A stretch of 64,000 nt of DNA from contig VXAZ01007504.1 of the NCBI GenBank assembly GCA_013399875.1, positions 186,001 to 250,000 of the forward strand. Reading direction: 5' to 3'. Position numbers and translations under genes: made by a program. The notes under the pieces were generated by a model. It saw only the letters and a list, made by a program, of their open reading frames with translations. It had not been told where the DNA came from and searched no databases. Position 1 is the first letter of the stretch. Each line of letters begins with the position of its first letter. This stretch comes from Gymnorhina tibicen (lineage: Eukaryota; Chordata; Aves; Passeriformes; Artamidae). Shown here piece after piece: positions 36,976-48,535 of this stretch.

Positions 36976-39444
36976 ACTGAGATTGGGGTAAAGTCTCATT
37001 CTCTTTTGTGGTCAATTCATTCACCCTCTTTTAGGATTCTAGTGTCTTAGCTGCTCTGTTAACTGCTGCTGCTGATACACATACACCTTCCCTGACAGTG
37101 ATCTGTATCAGGCAGTGGAATAGCCTCCTGAGAAAGAGATAAGGTAGCCTTATTGTTGAGAGGACACAAATCTAGTAGGGCGCAATACTAGAAAACCCTA
37201 CTCCAGAGAATAAAACCCATGATGGCCTTGTTCACAATTGAATAAGGCTTTTCCATCTTTAACACCTACAGGCGACGCACAAGTCCTTTGGAAAGCTGAA
37301 GGTATTCATATCCCAAAAAAGAAATCCCAATATTATTTCATATTTTGGAAATTCATTTCTTCTACTTCTCCTAAGGTACAAAGTGAGATCTATCTGAGTT
37401 AATTCTCAGCGCTACTTTAATGGACTAAATTCTAACCAGGTCTGCTGTTCTGTTTTAATGGAAAACATGCACAAACTTACAGAATGCTTCATTCTCATTA
37501 GCTAATACCTGACATATTTTTCATTGCTTCATCCACATTTTTCCTGTTCTTTTCCACTGTAAATAGTGGGCTCAAGAAAATATTGCTATAGTACCTAAAT
37601 TTCCAGTCCAGTTTAAAGAAGTTATTCCTCTCAGGAATTGCTGAGTTCTGAATAGTAAGATCTTAGTGAGCTTTCAGCAAGAAAACCCAGGACAAGTTGT
37701 TAGTCTAAAGCAATAGCTGAAGATATTTCCTCGCATTTGTCAAAAACAACTGGAAAGAAAGGTTTATGAAGCACAGCACTGTCAGGCACAATCAGTCACT
37801 CTCCAACGTGAAAGACTGGAAGAAAGAAGTTGCTGATCTAGGACCCAAGGGATTTCTTGACATTTACTTTTCACAAAAAATCCAGCTGTTCTAGAATTCA
37901 GACTGACCAAATCTTGGAGGGAAAAAAAAAAAAACAGGCAAAGACTGCTTAAAACTGTGCCCAACCCCATATTCAGAAATAAAGAATGAACAGATGCCAA
38001 GAACCCCATCTGCCCTTTTCAGGAAAAGAGCCAAACATGGTTCTCTGCTTTTCTGAATTCACACTTGGATGATATTGCATATTTTTTTAAAGGGTACAGA
38101 GAAAGTTTAATGCAAGTGCACAGAAAGCACATAGAAGAGGTTTAAAGAAAACTATTGCTCAGGAAGATAAGGAATATTTCACTTTCTCCTCTGGAAAAGA
38201 ATCATGAACTATTCAAGTAAATTCCAGAGCATTTAACTTCATCTGAGAAGCCGACAAAGAATAAAATAATTGAAATAAAATTAAATAACAGATAGTGGTT
38301 TTAAACTAGGTTTATGCCCTCCATCTCCATCCACCACAGACAGGGTTAGACAAGACCAAAAAATTCAGGTCATGCCCAGAAAAGGACTTCTAACTACAAG
38401 CGTGAAATACTGTGGACTTTGTGGACTTCACTGTTTGTTCCCCTTCTTATAACTGTTTAACAAATTCCTATTAGGAAAACAAAAAAAATGGCCAGAATGG
38501 ATGAGCATGCCCTCTCTTGCCAGATAAATTGACTGCTGCCAGCATAGAATATTACCCATAAGCTTACCTGGGTTAGGCAGATTGGCACTTGAGTGGCAAC
38601 AGCTTTTCCTAAAGATACAGATGAATTAGGCTGTATAAAACTCACATTAATGTAGCCAGAATCTGTGTAACACTCATTTGATAAGAAACTTGAGTAGCAA
38701 AAGATGATTGAGGACAAAGGCTATTTTTCTTTTCCTGATTTGCATAAGAAAGTCCTGCCCTGTGATCATCAGCAGTTTGACATTAGGTCCATATGTTCTT
38801 CTTAGCTGTTTTGGGGGTCATTTCTTTGAGTTCTGCCTATTCACTTATAACAGTAATGAATAATTTACTAAAAAGAAAATAATATAAAACATTAGTCTGC
38901 CTTAATATTGGTATGCCAAAGTATGTTTGACAGTTGCCTAGCACCATGGATTTCAATAGAGCATTTCCTCATCCCCATCAGTGTAAGTTAGAGAAGAAAC
39001 AGCCACACAATGAAACCTTTGCAGGATCTTGTAAGTGGTTTACTTCATCTAAATGCTACAGTACTTCACTATAATAGGAATGATTATATGTGGATTTGGC
39101 TCAATTAAGCATCACTGCGGTAATGCTCTCTCTTTTGTTATCCAAACATCATTGCATGTTCTTCAGGATGACTGAAGTTTACCCAGGAAGCCAAGTCAAT
39201 TTCCTAGCTTTTTATTTAAGTGAGCCAAATTTAAAGAAATAATTTTAAAGCCTGAAACTAACTGCTCACCATTCGCACTTGTGACTTTAAATGTACATGC
39301 CTCAACTGCTTACATACTGGCTACAAAAATGCATTGCCTGATTACTTGACAAGTCCTTGATTAGTTGACAAGTTCCTTCCAAGCTTTTTTCTGAACCTTT
39401 CCCACAACAGTATATGTATTATGTTGAATATTTTAAAACTGTTA
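36976..39444. other. Unique sequence, no gene seen
   Basis: A short segment at about 37095-37125 (CAGGCAGTGGAATAGCCTCC) faintly resembles plus-strand CR1, but is too short to call. Frames are under 90 codons. Confidence 0.55.
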
Positions 39445-39985
39445 ACAGATCCTGTCACCTTTTCTCTAGGCTAAGAAGCTGCCTGTTCATACATTTGTGT
39501 CTTTGAATATCTGAACTTTCTGTTTGCTCTCCTGTGAACGCCCTACAGTTGGTTCACATCTTCCTTGAACTGTGACACCCAGACTGGGCAAACCACTCCA
39601 GGCAAGTAGTTTAGCAGTATCTGAGCAGCAAATTGTTTCACATTTATGCATCCCAGAATGATCTTTTCTTTTTCTTTTGTTTTTGTGCCTATATCATGTT
39701 CCACTTCACCCATTTTCCACAGAACTTCACCATTCTGGATTTGCAAGGTTGACTTCTCCTATCCACCTGTAGTATCTTGCCTCGTTGCTATTGAATAGCC
39801 TCTTTTTTTTCAGCAGTTTCAATCTGTCACTTAGAATTCATGTCTTCCCGTAAAATACTCTGGAGGTCCCTTGTGGATTACTGTCATCTGTGCATTTAAC
39901 GAGTATGCTCTCTACCCTATCTTCTCGGTGACTGATGAAAACGTTCAGTAATACTGGGTCTGAGACAGCCTCAGTACTTTGGCTG
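39445..39985 (-). mobile_element. Ancient CR1/L3-like LINE copy
   Basis: On the plus strand a widely spaced series of blocks keeps the order of the reverse complement of a CR1/L3-group ORF2: CTTTTCTCTAGGCTAAGAAG, TCCTTGAACTGTGACACCCA, GACTGGGCA...CACTCCAGG, CATCTGTGCATTTAACGAGT, ATGCTCTCTACCCTATC, GTGACTGATGAAAACGTTCA, GTAATACTGGGTCTGAGACA. The last blocks correspond to the stretch near the RT catalytic loop. Divergence is far greater than in the other CR1 copies here, pointing to an old amniote insertion. No usable frame remains. Similarity may continue weakly beyond 40.0 kb. Confidence 0.65.
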
Positions 39986-40351
39986 TGGGTAATTTGCTGT
40001 GACATTTCAGCAGTGCTTTAGCCTTGGATGAGGTTTCTCAAGCCAGCTTGATTTAAAAAATACCAGATTAGTCAAGAAATCTCCATTCAGTTCTTCCCTG
40101 TTAAAGGCAGAGATCTTAGCCTTTGTCCCATATGCTAAGTGTGTCTGACACAAATTCAGTGATGGCTGATGGAATAGTAGTAATTTCTCCACATCATCTG
40201 TTGCTCACACGTCCTATTCCCAGGAGCAGATGACCAGCTTTTACCTTAGCCATCCTATTGCTGGTTTATGTTGTTGTTTCTGTGCCTTGAAAACAGAGAC
40301 AGTGTTTGTTTCCGTGTAAGCCTAACTGAAGTGTGCTCCTTTCTAATACAG

Positions 40352-40540
40352 CTAGAACAGCATTATGCTACATTTCAATGCATTTTGGCTTTAAAGCAGT
40401 TTCTTGAAAACATGTCATTGCTAGTGATACCTCTTTTCCAAAATGGTCTGCAGTCTGTTTGCACAGGACAGCAACTGCAAAAGCAGGCAGCTGTAATGAG
40501 GTTTTTGCTACATTCTCTTAAAACTTTGAGACATTTGACT
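40352..40540 (+). other. Exon-like open stretch, unidentified
   Basis: An acceptor-like sequence (CTCCTTTCTAATACAG) is followed in frame by 63 codons, including LEQHYATFQCILALKQFLEN and QKQAAVMRFLLHSLKTLRHL, then a plausible donor (GACT then GTAAAA). The interval is exactly 189 bp, a multiple of three, within a 147-codon open frame (40268-40711). The predicted peptide is leucine-rich and looks helical, as in ARM/HEAT-type proteins, but I recognise no family. One frame of this length is expected by chance in 64 kb of this composition, so it is a candidate only. Confidence 0.2.
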
Positions 40541-40714
40541 GTAAAACTGCCTGATCTTTCAAGACGTTCTGTTGTATTCTCAATATGCACATTCACTGTT
40601 TCACAATTCTTCTGTTTTCAACATACAATATGTGGATCATTTCAGACTGATATACAGATTGCAGATGACATATCACAATTGCAGCAGAAAACTCTCCCTA
40701 CTCATGCATAGGCA

Positions 40715-40830
40715 CATATTTATGTGGGCACATGTACACATGCTTACACATGTTCATATATGAATTTGTTTACACACAATTTATGTACATGTACACAGAC
40801 ACACATACTTACACATTGCACATGCATATC
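40715..40830. repeat. Degenerate CA/ACATGT-rich tract
   Basis: A run of ACACAT, ACATGT and CACACA units with interruptions, probably a decayed CA microsatellite. Frames running through it are repeat-driven. Confidence 0.75.
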
Positions 40831-43800
40831 TTTTCCATATTTTGCCTCCAAAGCTAGCTGTTTGTTCATAATACAAATTCTGTATTGCTACCTAACAGCT
40901 CGAACAGAATACTTTTCTGAAAATTAACTCGCAAGATAATTAGTCAAGAAATTATTATTTGGAGTATAGAAGAAGGAAAGGAGTAGGTTCAACAACATAC
41001 AAGAAAACAACCCAAGGTATGCAGCCATGAAAATAATCGAGCAGGAATTTTTCACCAAAGCAAAGAAGATATGCATAACACCAGAAATGGAAAAAAAGGC
41101 TGATCTTTGATACAAACCACCACTTCTGTTCACCCCTAAATGTCAGTTAAATTCCTTGTTCACTTTTAGACCAGGATTCCTGCAAGAACTACTCTTCCTC
41201 TGAGCTTGGAGCTGACCCCCTGCACAGGGGGCAATTTCACTACTCAGGATGACCATCATACGTTGCAGTCACATGATGCTGTAAGAGCAGGCCAAAGGAG
41301 AATGGCCAGAGTAGGCATCCCACATACATCAGTAGGACTGTTTGGAAAACAGTGACTTAGTTTGATATATCTCTGTATGTTAATGAAGAAAATCCTTCAA
41401 GTATTCATTGATACTTAAAAAAAAAAGAATACAGAAGGGACCCTGTATACTTTTGTCACTTGTGGCAAGAGAGTCAGGGCTGTTCTGCGTGGTCAGGAGC
41501 TAGGGTTGGTTGCTCACCCTCTCTCTAGGCTTATTCCTCACAGCCAGAGGGAACAGAGCCTCTCCCTGCTCCTCAAAGAAACCACAAAGCTGTCTCAGTT
41601 TTGACATAAGCAAAGTACCAAAATCTTTCAGGTAGTTCTACCTATATGTTCCTTCTAGTGCTGCATGAAGGAAGACTTATCTCATTCACTGGACTTTGGA
41701 CTAGACTTATATAAGGAGGAATAAAAGACAAAACCATAATCACATTGAGATCTAAAACGCTTGGCCTCTCGGTCTCTGCAAAGATGGGTCCCATCTATCA
41801 AAAGCAGCCGTTTATATCACCCAGAACAAACATGGGCTAGTGGGAATATTTGCAGGCTTGCATCTGTGCAGCAATGAAGAGATTAAACATACTTCACTGA
41901 AGTGGCTGTAAGACCTTCAAAAACTGATTTCTCTGGTGTTTTCTTAGAAAGTTTCTGTGAGGTGCATCTCTCTGGAATATAAACTAAGGAATAAAAACTG
42001 CAGGTTCATACAGGCCTCCTCTGAATGTTAACTGTAGAAGGCAAAAAAAGGAAATGAGTAGTCTTTAAGTGTAAAAACAATGTTGTGGTTAATTAAAAAG
42101 AAAAAAACTCTTTTCCATCCTCAAATAACTTTGACATTTTATTTTATTTTAATGTGAAGTAGACCTTCCTCACAGGAGACCCAGGCTGGCCAATTATAAC
42201 AAGAACAGGAATGTTTTAACATTTTATGTTCTCATAAATCAGAAAGTTTGGTGGTGCTGTCAAACTACTATGAATCACCAAGCTTTCTGGCTGAAAAGAG
42301 TTTTCAAGAGACTCAGACTTACCTCAAATGGGACTATAAATCCATTCATGCATCATTTGTGTGGAAAATTTCCTCACATAAAACAAGCGATCAGAATAAC
42401 CCTCATTCTGCCATCACAAACTCGGTGCATTTAAAATGAAAAGCAAACATCGCCATTGGCAGGCAAATCTAGGAAGCCTTGTTCAGTGAAAGTTTTGACC
42501 CAATGCTTTCCACATTTCTTTGTTCTCTATAGATTTTACAAAACTTTTCCCATCATGGGGCATGCAAGAGGCCCTCATCTACTCTGACCAGCCACCTACT
42601 CTCATGAAACTAATTTGAATTCATTATTTTTGAAACTTTGATCTCTTCATCAAGTAATCTTAAAATCAATCAAGTCACAAGTTAATTGTGAGAGAGTGAA
42701 AAAGGCATAGTAGCAGATGCAGCATGATTGAACAACTTTCAGCTAGTTTTCACTGGGGCTTTAGGGAACCAAATGAAAGCTCTGTCTTTATTTAACCAAA
42801 ACACAAAAAAATGAGGGATTACAGCCTGAGCTGACATTGTACGCTCAATTCACCAGGTTCGCTTAAGAAGTTTGTGTTTCAAAAACGTCTCCTGATTGCA
42901 GTCTCACACTGCAAATAGTAAACAGCTGAGCCCACACAATTACATTTATTCCTCCCTTGCCTTTCAGATCAATCACGGAATATTATTTCCCATCCCCACA
43001 CAACTGGCTGAGCTCTCCTGCCAGCTTTGTGCAGCATCAGTCACAGATCCAGCAGACAAAGGAAAAGAGTCCCCATTAGCAGAGTAGGATTATGGCGAGC
43101 CCTATGAACCTGTTCATAAAATACCCAAGATCCAGTCTGCAAAGCAAAGACAGGAAAATCTCAGGATGTGCAGCAACAAAATGTTAGGTCTGTCATCAAG
43201 GTAAACTGAGACCTTTTCCAGTTTATGGAAACTGGCTAGATGCCCACAAGTTTCATTTGCCAGTATTGCTGATCTTGTACCTGCCCCTTTTACCCTTGCA
43301 CCTCTACTCCAATCCAACTTCTGCTGCATGCCTGTGCTTGCCTGGGGAAGAGGCTTTGCACTTACATCCAAAGCCTCAGCCTTGTGGGACCTTGGGCACG
43401 TGGTAGCTGCCAGGCTGAAGCCCCTTTCACCATTTGCCACCAACTGAGGAAAGTGACAGCACCCAGGGAAGGAAACCTGATGCAGAAATGTCTGTGTGCA
43501 CCGTGCCTCAAATGTGACTATAACTGAGTTTCAGCCTGATAGGAAACTCACTTTTCATGAGTCTCAACAAATTTTGTTCATGAGGTAGGACCATAGTCAC
43601 AACACTCAGTATAGCAATTTTCCTCATTGGGCCTTGCTGCTTCTCTTACTTGTTGTTTTGATTTGGTACTTTTCAACCACAGTAAGTTTAATAAGTCCCC
43701 TTTAAAGGGAAGTGATTTGAAACAACTTGTGTGATGTCCTGCTTATTAGTGCTCTTTAAGTAACACACTGTGCACAGTGAGCTTAGTTATGAGACAGTGT

Positions 43801-45448
43801 CGAGAAACTAAAATTTTCCAAAAAGCACTAAGTGTTAAAAATTAAAATGAGATGTTTAACTGGCAAATTGAATTTAAAAAATGCGAGTTACTAACTGAAG
43901 AAGTCATGCACCTTATAATAGTCTCAAGGATAATGGCTCTATTATTTTTTTTAATCCATATATTGTTAGCCTTGCATCAGCTAATAAATTAAAATAAACA
44001 GCAAGATTATCATAACCATTATTAGCCTTTCCTAACAAGGAAAGGGTATCTCCAAAAATAAAATGCACAAACAAGGAAGATGAACATTAGTGTAACGGAG
44101 TACAAACTTGGAGCAGACAGCCACTGCTACAAAGAAACTGATCTGTATGAGCATCCATGACATTCTAGCCTCAAAAAAGTCAGCCAGGCTTCAAGAGGAA
44201 AACAGACCATATAATAAGATTTGAAGGGGACCTGAGCAGCAGGCTGGGGTGAGAGATCCTCATGGACAGAACGCAGGTGACTCTATGGGTCACTCACGGG
44301 GGACAAAAGATCTGCTTCTGAAAAAGAGTTTTGTTTGGTTTAGGGTTTTCTTGGGTTTTTTTCAGGAAAAATGACTGGGTAGTCTTTGTTTTCAGAGACG
44401 AATATCTTGACTTCCCTGAGCTCCACAGGAAAAGAATCACTTACTACAGAATGTCTTTACAAGGAGAGTCACAAACTCATTACAGGAAGAAATACCTCCA
44501 TCACATCACTGTCTGTAAACTAATGGTACAAGGTGCTACCTATGTTGTGGGGAGAAAAAAAAAGTCAAACCATGAAAACACTGAAATACCTTCCAAAAAA
44601 AAGAAACAGAAATCCAGTCAGGCCTCCATGCAACAGAAATCCCTCCGGATCCAATAAGATATTTAAAAATTTCTTTTATGAGAACAGTAGTGGTCAGAAG
44701 TGTGACAAAATCTCTGAATTTAGATAGCATTGCACCCGTAGAGTGCATTGAGAGATGGACAAAACTACAGTTTGGTTCATGTCAAGACAGCACAGTATAC
44801 AGATCAGAGATAAAAAGTCAAGTACATAATCTATATTTGGCTACCAGTATCAATCAGAATCCCAAAAAGGAAATGCACTTGGTTAAAGCACAGTAACTTC
44901 CCATTTTATGAAAATAAAGAGAAGAAAAACTATTCCTATAACACTATAGAATAGCATTATTTGTAAGCTCTTCAAATAGTAATAACACATTTCAAGGAAA
45001 TATGACTTTTACTGCCTTCCCCTCTCATAAAACCAATACAGATCTTATTGCTTACTTTGTTCTTAATAAAGAAAGCTGGTAAACATATCAGAATCATTAA
45101 ATAGATTTGAGACATGCAATTCTGTCCAAGTTTACCTAAAATTTCTCAGAGAAAAGCATGGAAAGTATCTGCACCAATACGGGCAGCGTCAGATTTTGAT
45201 AAATTAAGTGCTTCTCCTTTGTGTGTGCTCACATTTTATTAAAACACATATGGAAGATAGTGAAAATATTCAGAGTAACAAAATTTCCTTTGTTGATGAA
45301 TCATTGCTAGCAAAATCACATCTGTTATTAGCCATCAGACTCTCAATGGTGTGATGAATGCCTGGGATTTACGTGGCACTTTGCATCTTCGGAACACTGT
45401 AATTAATTATTTGTGTGCTGTGTGGCGTAGTTTTCATGCAAGGCTCTT

Positions 45449-45470
45449 TTAATGTCCAACTAGACATTAA
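45449..45470. repeat. Perfect 8-bp inverted repeat
   Basis: TTAATGTC and GACATTAA flank a 6-bp spacer (CAACTA). It lies about 40 bp downstream of TAATTAATTA (45400-45409), a paired homeodomain-type site. Either could be protein binding sites or chance. Confidence 0.5.
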
Positions 45471-46011
45471 TTCTAGTGGCTGCTTTCCCAAGCTGGCATA
45501 ACATGGTGAAACTCCACTCGTATCAAACATACATGAAGAAGATTCGTACTGAATGCTGCAGCAACAGAAAAAATGCCTTTATGTCTTTTGTTTGCTTGAT
45601 GGTTTTGCTTAAAACCTTTTAGAGTGCTTTAAGGTTTGGGGTTTTTTTAATAAGATAAAGCTCCAGAGGGAGCCCATGCACCAAAGAATATATACATAAA
45701 GTATCTTCCAGACTAATAGTAAAACTGCATGAAGAAATTTCTTTAAATTGATGTTTCAAGCCTATCATTATTAGGGATTTGTAAATTTCAACTGTATGGA
45801 ATAATCCTCCAAAGAATTTTTACATAACAACACCTATTTTGTTTTATTTAGTGTATCTATGCCAACAAAGCCTCTTCAATGGAAACAATCTCCATTTGAT
45901 ATCAAAAATAATATAACTTTGCCTAAAATTCAGAAGAGTTCAAGATAGTCCATGGTTAGTTATTCATAGAAGACAAGAGACACCTAAAGGAAATATTATA
46001 ATTACATTAAG

Positions 46012-48345
46012 ATCATGGAATCATTTAGGTTGGAGAAGACACTTAAGATCATCAAGTCAAACCATCAATCATACATTGACAAGGCTGCCACTAAACCATG
46101 TCCCTCAGTGCCACATCCACACATCTTTTAAATACCTTCAGGGATCATGACTCAACCACTTCCCTGGGCAGCCTGTTCCAATGCTTGGGAACCCTTTCCA
46201 TGAAGACATTTTTCCTCATATCCAATCTAAACTTCACCTGGTGCAACTTGAGGCCATTTCCGCTTGTCCTATTGCTTGTTGCTTGGGAGACGAGACTGAC
46301 CCCCACCTGGCTACAGTCTCCTTTCAGGAAGTTGTAGAGGGCAATGAAGTCTCCCCTGAGTCTCCTTTTCTCCAGGCTAAACAGCCCCAGCTGCCTCAGC
46401 TGCTCCTCATCAGCCTCATGCTCCAGACCCTTCACCAGCTCCATTGCCCTTCTCTGGACACATCCAGCACCTCAATGTCTCTCTTGTAGAGAGGGGCCCA
46501 AAACTGAACACAGGATTTGAGGTGTGGCCTCACCAGTGCTGAGTACAGGGGAATAATCATTGTTGTGCTGGCCACACTATTGCTGGTACAGGCCAGGATG
46601 TCATTGGCCTTTTTGGCCACCTGGGCACACACTGGTCCATGTTCAGCTGCTGTCAACCAGCACCCCAGGTTCTTTTCCACTGGGCAGCTTTCCGGCCACT
46701 CTTCCCTCAGCCTGTAGCACTGCATTGTTGTGACCCCTGTGCAGAACCTGGCACTTGGCCATGTTGATCCTCATTGATCCAGCCTTGTCCCATTGATCCA
46801 GCCTGTCCAGATTCCTCCACAGAGTCTTCCTGCCCTCCAGCAGATCAACACTGCTGCCCAACTTGGTCTTCCCCATGAACTTGCTGAGAGTACAGCTGAT
46901 CCCGTTGTTATGGATAAGGCTATTAAACAGAACTGGCCCCAAAACTGAGCGCTAGTAAACATCACTTGTGACAGACTGTCTGCTGGATTTTTTGGTCAAG
47001 GACTTAATTTTTATAAGCCATTTGCTGTCTGTCCCTGAGCCCCTGGTTGTCCAGCACATGCCTTGTGATGCCACTCAAGATGATGTGCTCCATGACCTTC
47101 CCCTGAACTGAGACTGGGTTGACAGGTCTGCAATTCCCCGGGTTCTCTTTCCAGCCCTTTTTGTAGGTGGGTATCACATTTGCTAACTTCCACTGAACTG
47201 TGACCTCCCTGGTTAGCCAGGACTGCTGACAAATAAAGGAAAGTGTCTCAGTGAGCACTTCTGACAACTCCCTCAGTACCCATCATTGGATCTCATCCTG
47301 CCCCACAGAGTCGTGTTTGCCTAGGTCATGTAGCAGGTCACTGACCATTTCCCTTTGGATTATGGGAGCTTCATTCTGTTCCCCATCCCTGTCTGCTAGC
47401 TCTGGGGACCAGACGTCCAGAAAACAATTGGTCTGGATATTAAAGACTACAGCAAAGAAGGAATTAAGTATCTCAGCCTTTTTCTAAGCCTTTGTCACTA
47501 TGTGTCCCTTACATCCAACAAAGGATGAAGATTCTCCCTAGCCCTTTTTTGTTGCTAATCTAATTATAGAAACATTTCTTATTGTCTTCTACATCAGTAG
47601 CCGGATTAAGTTCTAGTTTGGCTTTGGTCCCTCTAATTTTCTCCCTGTATAACCTCACAATGTCCTTGTAGTTCTCCTGAGTGGCCTGCCCCTTCTTCCA
47701 GAGGTCATAAACTCTCTTTTATTTTTTTTTCCCCGAGTTCCATACAAAGCTCTCTGTTCAGCCAGGATGGTCTTGTTCCCCACTGGCTTGTCTTTTGGCA
47801 CACAGGGACTCCCTGTTCCTGCCCCTTTAAAACTTGCTACCTGGACTCCTTTGCCCTTCAGCACTACCTCCCAAGGGACTCTGCCAACCAGTTTTCTAAG
47901 CAGGCCAAAGTCTCCCCTCTGAAAGTCCAAGGCTGCAGTTCCACTTATCTCTCTCCTTACTTCTCCAAGAATCAAAAATCCTGTCGTTTCATGATCACTG
48001 TGCCCAATATGGCCTTCTACTGCCATCACATAACCCACAGCTCTTTCTCTGTTCACACACAGGTCCAGCGGGGCACCTTCCCTCACTGGCTCCCTTACCA
48101 GCTGTGCCAGGAACCTCCTAGACTGTTTCCTCTCTGCTGCGTTGTATTTTCAGCAGACATTTGCTGAGTTGAAGTACCCCATAAGAACAAGGACCAGTGA
48201 TTGTGAGATTTCTCCCAGCTGCTTATAGAATATTTCCTCTGCCTCTTCATCCTAGGTGGGCTGTCTGAAACAGCCTCTCGCCAGGATATCTGCCCTGCAG
48301 CCTTCCCCCTGATTCTTACCCATGAACACTCAACCTGCTCAACTC
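46012..48345 (-). mobile_element. CR1 LINE, about 2.3 kb, 5'-truncated and internally deleted
   Basis: The 3' end is at the left, where the plus strand starts ATCATGGAATCATTTAGG and GTTGGAGAAGACACTTAAGA, the reverse complement of a CR1 terminus. Going right, the CR1 order is kept through the whole C-terminal half of ORF2 and into the endonuclease domain, stopping near TTACCCATGAACACTCAACC. Full CR1 elements are about 4.5 kb, so the 5' half is missing. Compared with the family pattern, an internal segment covering the reverse-transcriptase core is gone near 46990-46998. Multiple stops and frameshifts make it inactive. It is by far the longest repeat in the window. Confidence 0.95.
46145..48340 (-). 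pseudogene. CR1 ORF2 remnant (endonuclease and reverse transcriptase)
   Basis: CR1 ORF2 encodes an APE-type endonuclease followed by a reverse transcriptase for target-primed insertion. On the minus strand, 48086-47655 holds the end of the endonuclease domain, including GHSDHE, the SDH catalytic motif, then the linker REFMTSGRRG. 47267-47004 holds the start of the RT (LANVIPTYKKGWKENPGNCR). After the deletion, 46942-46643 resumes at GPVLF and shows SKFMGKTKLG where active elements have SKFADDTKLG, so the FADD catalytic box is lost (codons at 46868-46879). 46725-46432 and 46444-46145 hold the thumb and C-terminal parts ([34 protein letters not shown]). The frames are disjointed, so no protein can be made. 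Confidence 0.93.
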
Positions 48346-48535
48346 AACTCTCTTTTTTTCTCTTTTCTTTTCCTGAAAGTGAGAATGTTTGCAAAGACTA
48401 ATAAGAGGATGATTATGGCGATGCAAATTGGTGGGGAGTTGTTTATGGGGGTTTTTTTGGTGGTTTTGGTTTTTTGGGTTTTTTTTGTTTGGTTTTGTGG
48501 GGGAGATAGGTTTGGGGGTTTTTTTCTCCCAGATT
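48346..48535. repeat. Pyrimidine tract and G/T-rich low-complexity tract
   Basis: A CT-rich stretch (CTCTTTTTTTCTCTTTTC) abuts the truncated 5' end of the CR1. It is followed by about 100 bp made almost only of G and T (48428-48525), with repeated GG, GGG and GGGGG runs. It is a simple-sequence tract. The G runs could form a loose quadruplex, but runs of mixed length make this uncertain. Confidence 0.8.

Larger units (their letters stand above)
40541..46011. other. Unique AT-rich sequence, no gene seen
   Basis: Includes a degenerate CA/TG-rich tract (40715-40830), a CCCCCTGCACAGGGGG hairpin (41216-41231), and AT-rich stretches with homeodomain-type sites around 43.8-44.0 kb and 45.4 kb that look like possible conserved non-coding DNA. 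No exon is supported. Confidence 0.55.

Noticed and set aside
37095..37125. Faint plus-strand CR1 resemblance
   Set aside because: Only about 20 bases fit, too short to separate from chance.
47251..47487. Plus-strand frame over the 46-48 kb region
   Set aside because: Antisense shadow of the CR1 ORF2 remnant on the minus strand.
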